DNA of 10,832 bases from NCBI GenBank assembly GCA_913041905.1, contig CAJWJQ010000035.1, positions 1 through 10,832 of the forward strand, given 5' to 3'. A program made the position numbers and the translations under genes. Origin of the DNA: GCA-2718845 sp913041905. Its GTDB lineage: Bacteria > Pseudomonadota > Gammaproteobacteria > GCA-002705445 > GCA-002716945. The notes beneath the pieces are model-generated. The model made no database searches and was not told the origin of the DNA. It saw only the letters and a list, made by a program, of their open reading frames with translations. Positions 6,457-10,832 of the stretch are shown here, piece by piece. Positions within the stretch are counted from its first letter, which is position 1, and each line of letters begins with the position of its first letter.

Positions 6457-7284
6457 CTATTTTCTTGACCCAGGACCATTAATTTCTAATCCATTACTCA
6501 TATATGTTAAAAAATATTCTAAGTTTTTATACTCGTCTTGTTGAGCCTTAAAAGGTTTTGCTCTAACTCTATTTAAACAGCCTGCAAACCTTTCATGCAA
6601 AGTAACCATTCTACCAGCTCTAGATCTATAAACAGGAAAATGAGTTGGATGTCCTATGGCTGGACTAGTTATGTCAGCCCTTAATTTAGTGCCTGGATAA
6701 TAAACATGGCAGTCTGCGCATGAAAAATTAAGTTGCCCTACTTTGGTAAAATAAAGTTTTTTACCAGCCTCATATGCTTCCTCAGCTTTATAATTTGGAA
6801 TTTCAATATCAATAATCTTTCCTCTAGATGTATATGCCATGTAAGCTGATATATCAGCCATTGGGCCTCCTTTATAATAACTCAAAGGTTTTTCTCCATT
6901 CTTTTTTCTACAATTATTTATTGCTAGCTCTAGAGTAATAATTTCATCTTTATCTTCATCAAAGTATGGATAATTTTGTCTAATACCAATGCCATTATTT
7001 CTAAAACATGATGCATATGTATTTCCATTTTTAAATGGCACATTAAATAGTTCTTCACCTTGTTCAATATTAATCTCATACGGAGGAAATTCTTCAATAG
7101 ATTCCCATTGTTCCCTAGAAGATGAATCTATAGAATATACGCCATTCTTATAATCTGAAAACTCAGTATTTGGAAATTTATTTTTAAAATAATTTTGAAA
7201 ATCTGCCAAATCATCTTCTGGACTTGCATATATATTCAAACTCACAAATAACAAAATATAAAAAACCTTATTAATGCTCACCAT
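6457..7284 (-). CDS. soxA: Sulfur oxidation cytochrome SoxA (single-haem type)
   Basis: SoxA, with SoxX, forms the periplasmic cytochrome that oxidatively attaches thiosulfate to the SoxY cysteine. The 275-residue precursor has a Sec signal peptide (MVSINK then a hydrophobic run, cleavage near A20). A haem-binding CADCH is at 189-193, and the active-site cysteine C236 in ERFAGCLNRVRAKPF is the expected cysteine persulfide ligand. Other family blocks are NGIGIRQNYPYF (97-108), LELAINNCRKKNGEKPL (118-134), GGPMADISAYMAYTSRGK (139-156) and the terminal NGLEINGPGSRK. The N-terminal haem of two-haem SoxA is absent: C93 and C125 have no CxxCH and probably form a disulfide, as in monohaem SoxA proteins. 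The start is ten bases after soxZ, and an AGGTGA sequence within the soxZ end is rather far (15 bases) to be its ribosome site. Fourth gene of the sox operon. Confidence 0.96.
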   Translation of the reverse strand: MVSINKVFYILLFVSLNIYASPEDDLADFQNYFKNKFPNTEFSDYKNGVYSIDSSSREQWESIEEFPPYEINIEQGEELFNVPFKNGNTYASCFRNNGIGIRQNYPYFDEDKDEIITLELAINNCRKKNGEKPLSYYKGGPMADISAYMAYTSRGKIIDIEIPNYKAEEAYEAGKKLYFTKVGQLNFSCADCHVYYPGTKLRADITSPAIGHPTHFPVYRSRAGRMVTLHERFAGCLNRVRAKPFKAQQDEYKNLEYFLTYMSNGLEINGPGSRK

Positions 7285-7294
7285 AGATATTAAA

Positions 7295-7603
7295 CTATTT
7301 CACCTCAACTGTTTTAGAATCTCTATTTCCTTTATTATCTAACCATGTTAATTCAAGCTCATCTCCTTTAGATCCGTTATAAACAAATGTTAGATATGGA
7401 TTTTTAGAAACAGCTGGCCCCCAATGGACAACTATAACTTCATCTCCATTAGCTTTAGCTATAACCTCTTGTATAAAGTGGGCAGGAATTTTATCTCCAG
7501 TTTTTTTATTAACTCTTTGTCCAGTTTCCATAGGATGCTTCATTAGCGTTTTAACAGTAACTGAACCATTTCTTTCTTTTGCTCGTATTTTAATAGTACT
7601 CAT
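7295..7603 (-). CDS. soxZ: Sulfur carrier complex subunit SoxZ
   Basis: SoxZ pairs with SoxY in the periplasm to form the SoxYZ carrier, on which sulfur intermediates ride. This 102-residue protein shows the family core: HPMETGQR (23-30), KIPAHFIQE (38-46), WGPAVSKNPYLTF (61-73) and LTWLDNKGN late in the chain. It has no signal peptide, as is normal; SoxZ is exported together with Tat-targeted SoxY. The ATG at 7603 is preferred over an upstream in-frame start at 7630 because it gives the family-typical MSTIKIRAK beginning and does not overlap soxY. Its probable ribosome site GGAGG is made by the last glycine codons of soxY, 11 bases from the ATG. The gap to soxY is seven bases, suggesting coupled, roughly stoichiometric translation of the two subunits. 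Confidence 0.96.
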   Translation of the reverse strand: MSTIKIRAKERNGSVTVKTLMKHPMETGQRVNKKTGDKIPAHFIQEVIAKANGDEVIVVHWGPAVSKNPYLTFVYNGSKGDELELTWLDNKGNRDSKTVEVK

Positions 7604-7610
7604 AATATTT

Positions 7611-8075
7611 CTAACCTCCACATCCACCAATTGTTACTTTTACTTCTTTAGATGCTGAAAAAACCTTACCCTCACTTTTAACAGCCGCTATAATTTTGGA
7701 AGTCTTACCCATTTTAATTCTTGTCCCAATTATAGGAAGAGACTTAGATGTTAAATTATATCCACTAGATAATGGCTGAGGATTATTCTCTACAAATATC
7801 ATAATTGATTCAACATTTTTTAATGCTGTTTTTACGTTTATTGGAACAATAGCCCCATTTTCAGCAATATCCGGAGCCTTAAGTTTAACTTTAGTAGTTT
7901 CAGATAAGTCATTATGACCATATACACTTTTGATAGATTCATCTAAATTTGTTATATCAAAAGATGTTTTAGGCCATGCAGCAAAAACACTTTTTGGTTT
8001 TATTAAAAACCCCGATAAAGTTGTTAAGGTTACTGCTGTCATTAAAGAATTTTTTAAAAAATTTCTTCTGTTCAT
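7611..8075 (-). CDS. soxY: Sulfur carrier subunit SoxY (Tat-exported)
   Basis: SoxY carries sulfur intermediates covalently on a cysteine near its flexible C terminus. This 154-residue precursor has a twin-arginine signal (RRNFLKNS at 3-10, hydrophobic region 11-24, AxA-like cleavage around FAA 31-33). It ends in TIGGCGG, with the carrier cysteine at C152, the exact family signature. The middle shows the SoxY pattern AENGAIVPINVK (71-82) and a VENNPQPL (95-102) block. GAGG at the soxX stop codon sits six bases before this ATG, a well-placed ribosome site. SoxXA loads thiosulfate onto C152; SoxB, which is not encoded here, would release sulfate. Without SoxCD the remaining sulfane sulfur is generally passed to other routes, such as sulfur globules and reverse Dsr. 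Second gene of the operon, directly followed by its partner soxZ. Confidence 0.97.
   Translation of the reverse strand: MNRRNFLKNSLMTAVTLTTLSGFLIKPKSVFAAWPKTSFDITNLDESIKSVYGHNDLSETTKVKLKAPDIAENGAIVPINVKTALKNVESIMIFVENNPQPLSSGYNLTSKSLPIIGTRIKMGKTSKIIAAVKSEGKVFSASKEVKVTIGGCGG
7615..7619 (-). promoter_or_regulatory. soxZ ribosome binding site inside soxY codons
   Basis: On the minus strand the final soxY codons GGA GGT before TAG contain GGAGG, 11 bases before the soxZ ATG. The same bases encode the invariant C-terminal glycines of SoxY and provide the only Shine-Dalgarno candidate for soxZ, tying the two starts together. Confidence 0.55.
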
Positions 8076-8081
8076 AATTTA

Positions 8082-8085
8082 CCTC
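8082..8085 (-). promoter_or_regulatory. soxY ribosome binding site overlapping the soxX stop
   Basis: Minus-strand GAGG overlaps the TGA stop of soxX (8084-8086) and lies six bases before the soxY ATG at 8075. The spacing is near ideal and supports this start and translational coupling from soxX. Confidence 0.6.
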
Positions 8086-8419
8086 ACAGAGTATATAGAT
8101 ACTCTATTATTTTGTTTATTTCGTCTTTTGTTATTACGCCATGCTTTCCAAAAGGAGGCATAAAAGAATTAGGGTTATTTTTTGTTGCGTCCCAAATTTG
8201 GTTGAATAAATCTATCCTATTAGGAAACCTTGCCCCCATAGCTATCAATGGTGGCCCATTATTGCCTGCAAGCTCACCATTTTCAATTTGATGGCAGGCC
8301 AAGCAATTACCCTTTTTTCTATCAAAAGCTAATTTTTTACCTTCTTTGACATTATCAGCTTGTACAGGCGATATGGCAAAGATTAATATAATAAAAACTA
8401 TGTTTATATATCTTTTCAT
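8084..8419 (-). CDS. soxX: Sulfur oxidation c-type cytochrome SoxX
   Basis: SoxX is the small mono-haem subunit of the SoxXA cytochrome; it takes electrons from the thiosulfate-coupling reaction at SoxA and passes them to other cytochromes. The 111-residue precursor has a Sec signal peptide (MKRY, a hydrophobic run, cleavage near A21). The haem motif CLACH is at 39-43, a GPPL loop at 55-58, and the probable axial methionine M87 lies in SFMPPFGKHG. A helical tail ends the protein, as in SoxX. Starts at ATG 8425 and GTG 8434 are also in frame. I prefer 8419, or 8425 which has AAGTG six bases upstream, because the candidate promoter would initiate near 8431, past the GTG. It is the first gene of soxXYZA, followed by soxY after eight bases. 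Confidence 0.93.
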   Translation of the reverse strand: MKRYINIVFIILIFAISPVQADNVKEGKKLAFDRKKGNCLACHQIENGELAGNNGPPLIAMGARFPNRIDLFNQIWDATKNNPNSFMPPFGKHGVITKDEINKIIEYLYTL

Positions 8420-8437
8420 AAGCATTAAATTCACTTA

Positions 8438-8443
8438 ATTATA
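8438..8443 (-). promoter_or_regulatory. Candidate -10 element for the sox operon
   Basis: In the 52-base gap between the M48 peptidase stop and soxX, the minus strand carries a perfect TATAAT whose start point would be around 8431, just before the soxX ATGs. The -35 position is only a T-tract, so a regulator might be needed, or the match may be chance. Read-through from the upstream same-strand peptidase gene is also possible because no hairpin terminator is seen. Confidence 0.35.
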
Positions 8444-8471
8444 GTACTCATAACATAATAAAAAAACTACT

Positions 8472-9908
8472 TTAATTACAGGTTTTTTCACCAAATATTG
8501 GCTCTAATGGTCTCTTGTACCTACATATTAAAGCTGTTCTTTTTTCGCCTAACCTTATTTTTTCTGAGGACGAGGTTTTATTTGAATTTATCGCATTAGA
8601 CAAGACATCTATAGATAAATCTATATTGTCTAATAACACATAATATTCCGATAGATATACATTACTTTTAAATATAGAATTTTTTTCTGCATACAGTTTA
8701 GACATTAATCTATAATAATTTGGGTTTAATCTATAGTGATTTTCAAGTGGTTTTAATAATTTTTCAGCATAATTAGTTCTTATATTGTTCTCAATTAAAA
8801 TTTCAGACAATAGCAATGGAACTGTTTTATTTAGCGGGTGTATATTTTTTAATTTATTTAAAACATTAATACTCTCATCAATCTCATTTAATCCAGATAA
8901 CGATCTAGCAAATAAAACTGAAATATATAAATTATCCGAATTTGTTTTATAATAAGGCATCAGTGTTTCATAAGCTTTTTTATAATCAGATTTACGCAGA
9001 TAAAGAAGACCTAATTTATGAGAAGATAAGATACTTTTATTTTTTATATTTTTAATAGAGTTGTTTATGTCTGATATAGTTAAAACCTCCATGATATTTT
9101 TTATATATAAAAAATCATTAGTGCTATTTTCTATTTGAGAGTTATCATGTTTTGCACTTGACTTTATGTTGGCAATTCTATTTTCATACATGGGGTGTGT
9201 TGAAAGATAAGACAAACTTCTTTGAATATCACCTGTTGACATTTCCATCAAATTAAAAAATTTTGCCATCTCGCTAGTCTTGAAATTTGCATTTGATAAT
9301 ATCTCTAGACCTAAGTTATCAGCTTCTACTTCATTAGATCTTATCAAATTTACATTTTGTTGCGCAGAAATACCAATGCCTGCCTGTATTGCGGCCATTG
9401 ACGCTTTAGCATTCCCAGAAAAAATACCAGCAAAAATTCCTATCCACATTGGTATGCTATTAACATTAGCATTAGCAATCATTTCAGCAGTATGCCTTAA
9501 TTTTACATGCGCTATTTCATGAGCCATAACTGATGCTAATTGAGCTTCATTTTCAGCTAATTTAATCAAACCAATATTAATTCCTATAAACCCACCAGGC
9601 AAAGCAAAGGCGTTAATTTCATTAGATTGCACAATAAAAAATCTATAATTTCTCATATCGTCCATTAGATTTCTTGATAATAAGTTACCTATGTAATTTA
9701 TATAAGATGAAACTAGAGGGTTATTATTAATATAATTATATTTTTGAAGCCTCCTATAACTAGAAAACCCAATCATATCTTCTTGTTTTATTGGAAGAAC
9801 CTCGCTATATGGATCACCAAGCTCAGGCTGTGATTGAGTAGCAGATAAAACATTTTTGCAAAATAAAACCATTATGACAACTAAGAAAATTCTTGAATAT
9901 TTTTTCAT
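8472..9908 (-). CDS. Periplasmic M48 metalloprotease with TPR region (BepA-like)
   Basis: The 478-residue product begins with a Sec signal peptide (cleavage near A23). It then has an M48 catalytic domain with HEIAH at 130-134 as zinc ligands H130 and H134 and catalytic E131, and third ligand E195 in SNEVEADNLG. This is 65 residues from the first histidine, as in E. coli BepA (H136 to E201). LSTHP at 235-239 matches the region of the BepA regulatory histidine. ALPGGFIGI (102-110) is the usual M48 exposed segment. Residues of about 290-460 are helical and TPR-like. BepA degrades or helps assemble stalled outer-membrane proteins such as LptD with the BAM complex; the same role is inferred here. 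Length matches the family (about 480-490). ATG 9908 fits the signal peptide; ATG 9920 is an in-frame alternative. It is divergent from tusA and upstream of soxX on the same strand. Confidence 0.9.
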   Translation of the reverse strand: MKKYSRIFLVVIMVLFCKNVLSATQSQPELGDPYSEVLPIKQEDMIGFSSYRRLQKYNYINNNPLVSSYINYIGNLLSRNLMDDMRNYRFFIVQSNEINAFALPGGFIGINIGLIKLAENEAQLASVMAHEIAHVKLRHTAEMIANANVNSIPMWIGIFAGIFSGNAKASMAAIQAGIGISAQQNVNLIRSNEVEADNLGLEILSNANFKTSEMAKFFNLMEMSTGDIQRSLSYLSTHPMYENRIANIKSSAKHDNSQIENSTNDFLYIKNIMEVLTISDINNSIKNIKNKSILSSHKLGLLYLRKSDYKKAYETLMPYYKTNSDNLYISVLFARSLSGLNEIDESINVLNKLKNIHPLNKTVPLLLSEILIENNIRTNYAEKLLKPLENHYRLNPNYYRLMSKLYAEKNSIFKSNVYLSEYYVLLDNIDLSIDVLSNAINSNKTSSSEKIRLGEKRTALICRYKRPLEPIFGEKTCN

Positions 9909-9928
9909 AATAACTACCATAGATAAGT

Positions 9929-9962
9929 GTAATATTGAGTCATTCAAGACGAACAATATTAG
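9929..9962. promoter_or_regulatory. Candidate overlapping divergent promoters (tusA / M48 peptidase)
   Basis: On the plus strand TTGAGT (9935-9940) and TATTAG (9957-9962) are 16 bases apart, with initiation expected near 9969, ahead of the tusA ribosome site. On the minus strand TTGTTC and TATTAC occupy the mirrored positions with the same 16-base spacer and predicted initiation near 9922, just ahead of ATG 9908. Both arise from the flanking inverted repeat. Each match is partial, so this is a hypothesis. Confidence 0.4.
9930..9961. repeat. Inverted repeat TAATATTG-N16-CAATATTA
   Basis: Two perfect 8-base arms (9930-9937 and 9954-9961) with a 16-base spacer lie centrally in the 85-base gap between the divergent M48 peptidase and tusA genes. 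The arms coincide with the candidate -35 and -10 elements on both strands. They could be an operator for a dimeric regulator, but AT-rich arms of this size can arise by chance. Confidence 0.45.
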
Positions 9963-9984
9963 TGTTGATAATTATAACCCATAT

Positions 9985-9988
9985 GGAG
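9985..9988 (+). promoter_or_regulatory. tusA ribosome binding site
   Basis: GGAG lies five bases before the ATG at 9994. It fixes the tusA start there; an in-frame extension back to 9856 would run into the M48 peptidase coding region on the other strand and adds no family sequence. Confidence 0.7.
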
Positions 9989-9993
9989 TTTCA

Positions 9994-10227
9994 ATGGCAG
10001 ATTTTGACAAAGAGCTTGATACTAGTGGCCTTAATTGCCCTTTGCCTATTATAAAAGCAAAGAAAGAAATAAATAGCATGGAAGATGGCCAAATATTACA
10101 TGTAATTTCAACTGACCCTGGGGCTGTAAAAGACTTTGAGTCATTTGCAAACCAAACAGGTAATGAACTTGTAAGCTCAGAAGAGAAAGATAATAAATTC
10201 TACTTTTTGCTAAAAAAAACTAAATAA
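9994..10227 (+). CDS. tusA: TusA-family sulfurtransferase
   Basis: The 77-residue protein has the TusA fold signature: ELDTSGLNCPLPIIKAKK near the N terminus, with the sulfur-carrying cysteine C15 in C-P-x-P, then a VISTDPGAVKDF block in the middle. Such proteins carry persulfide sulfur in the cytoplasm. In E. coli TusA feeds tRNA 2-thiouridine synthesis. In sulfur oxidisers TusA passes sulfur to DsrE-type proteins and onward to reverse Dsr or sHdr. The location near soxXYZA favours a role in sulfur oxidation, but the usual partners (rhodanese, DsrE2) are not adjacent, so the tRNA-thiolation role or both remain open. Length is typical (about 75-85). It is divergent from the M48 peptidase and two bases ahead of the next gene, with which it is probably co-transcribed. 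Confidence 0.92.
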   Translation: MADFDKELDTSGLNCPLPIIKAKKEINSMEDGQILHVISTDPGAVKDFESFANQTGNELVSSEEKDNKFYFLLKKTK

Positions 10228-10229
10228 TC

Positions 10230-10832
10230 TTGAAGTATATAGTTAGTTTTTTGGCTTTTTTTGGACTGGTTTCTCTATCCGTAATAGTATTTTCTGTTTT
10301 CTTAATTCACGAAATAACTAACCCTAATAGTACAAAATATTTACAACAATATGATGCTATTGTTGTACTGTCAGGTAACCCAGAGAGAGCTGTAGTAGCA
10401 AGTAAACTATTTTATGATAAAAGTCCAAAGGTAATTTTTTTAAGCAAAGAAAAAAAAGTTATGAAAAACTCTTTAAACCCTCGCGAATCTATAGAAACTT
10501 ATAAATTCATGTATAAAATACTACTTAAAAATAATGTACCCAAAGATAAAATTGTTTTATTTGGCACTGATAACACCAGTACTTTTGATGAGATAAACAA
10601 TCTAATTAAATTCGACAGCAAAGATTATAAAACATATTTAATTGTGAGTAATAAATATCATATTTTTCGAATTAATCAAATATTTCATAATTACAAACAT
10701 AATAATAAAATACATTATTATTTTACGAATAATACACAGAAATGGTGGAAAGATAAATATTCAATAAAAATAATTATTTTAGAGTATTTTAAAACTATCT
10801 TATATTACATTTTTGGTGATTTTTCTGCATAC
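10230..10832 (+). CDS. DUF218 (YdcF/ElyC/SanA-like) membrane protein, 3' end outside window
   Basis: An uninterrupted reading frame of 201 codons runs to the window end. The only sensible start near tusA is TTG at 10230, two bases after the tusA stop; the first in-frame ATG is 78 codons in. Residues 3-26 form a hydrophobic membrane anchor, followed by YDAIVVLSGNPERAVVASKL (41-60), TSTFDEI (116-122) and LIVSNKYHIFRI (137-148). These match the DUF218 pattern (D-A-I-V-V-L-x-G, T-x-x-E, S-x-Y-H-x-x-R). The family includes ElyC and SanA, linked to cell-envelope and lipid-carrier maintenance in E. coli, but biochemical activity is not settled. About 75 further residues past the last recognised block are rich in N, K, Y and I. 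Possible operon with tusA. The C terminus is not visible. Confidence 0.82.
   Translation, partial: MKYIVSFLAFFGLVSLSVIVFSVFLIHEITNPNSTKYLQQYDAIVVLSGNPERAVVASKLFYDKSPKVIFLSKEKKVMKNSLNPRESIETYKFMYKILLKNNVPKDKIVLFGTDNTSTFDEINNLIKFDSKDYKTYLIVSNKYHIFRINQIFHNYKHNNKIHYYFTNNTQKWWKDKYSIKIIILEYFKTILYYIFGDFSAY

Noticed and set aside
7604..7630. Longer soxZ starting at 7630
   Set aside because: It overlaps the end of soxY, adds non-family residues, and the candidate ribosome site lies inside the extension, immediately upstream of ATG 7603.
4957..8434. Integrated genomic island at the tRNA-Lys
   Set aside because: No integrase, no transposase and no second copy of the tRNA 3' end were seen in the window; base composition stays uniform. 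Only the location is suggestive.
9909..9956. Longer start for the M48 protease at 9956
   Set aside because: It precedes the signal peptide by 16 residues and runs through the candidate promoter and inverted repeat.
9856..9993. 46-residue N-terminal extension of TusA
   Set aside because: It overlaps the M48 protease 5' end on the other strand, has no TusA-family sequence, and GGAG at 9985-9988 marks the ATG at 9994.
1..10832. CRISPR array, phage defence island or other novel system
   Set aside because: No regularly spaced repeats, nuclease/helicase cassettes or toxin-antitoxin pairs are present; the genes are housekeeping and sulfur metabolism with a few uncharacterised envelope proteins.

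Overview
The window is AT-rich throughout and reads as a compact chromosome segment of a sulfur-oxidising proteobacterium, most likely a gammaproteobacterium. Gene gaps are a few bases, many start sites lack a good Shine-Dalgarno sequence, and codon use is uniformly A/T-ending. The sox genes without soxCD nearby, plus TusA and a YeeE-type carrier, would fit a SUP05/Thioglobus-like or related symbiotic lineage. That placement is inference; no phylogenetic marker was compared.

Left part (1-3684, all + strand): the 3' end of aspS, then nadA, yebC, ruvC, queE and queC. Spacings run from 5 bases to a 17-base overlap, so this is probably one transcript of housekeeping genes: aspartyl-tRNA synthetase, quinolinate synthase (NAD), a YebC-family translation/regulatory protein, the Holliday-junction resolvase, and two steps of 7-deazaguanine (queuosine) synthesis. 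The order resembles a condensed version of the aspS-yebC-ruvCAB-tol-pal-queE-queC-tRNA-Lys region of Pseudomonas.

Middle (3685-5932, + strand): a promoter-like sequence, a full-length YeeE/YedE carrier probably for thiosulfate or another sulfur compound, a tRNA-Lys(TTT) starting one base after the carrier's stop, and a secreted alpha/beta hydrolase of unknown substrate whose start lies just after the tRNA.

Right-centre (5922-8450, - strand): the operon soxX-soxY-soxZ-soxA followed by an unrecognised outer-membrane-type lipoprotein. SoxXA couples thiosulfate to the C-terminal cysteine of SoxY, carried as SoxYZ. soxB and soxCD are not in the window, so the pathway must be completed elsewhere.

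Right end: a BepA-like periplasmic M48 metalloprotease (- strand) is divergent from tusA (+ strand) across an 85-base region. This region holds an 8-bp inverted repeat laid out like two superimposed opposing promoters. After tusA comes a DUF218 (YdcF/ElyC-like) membrane protein, apparently starting at TTG, which runs off the window. Together, the carrier, SoxXYZA and TusA suggest import or periplasmic oxidation of thiosulfate and cytoplasmic sulfur transfer. There is no CRISPR array, insertion sequence, phage gene or rRNA, and no gene-free stretch over 300 bases: the longest gaps are 85 bases (9909-9993), 71 bases (3685-3755) and 52 bases (8420-8471). No clear intrinsic terminator was seen.
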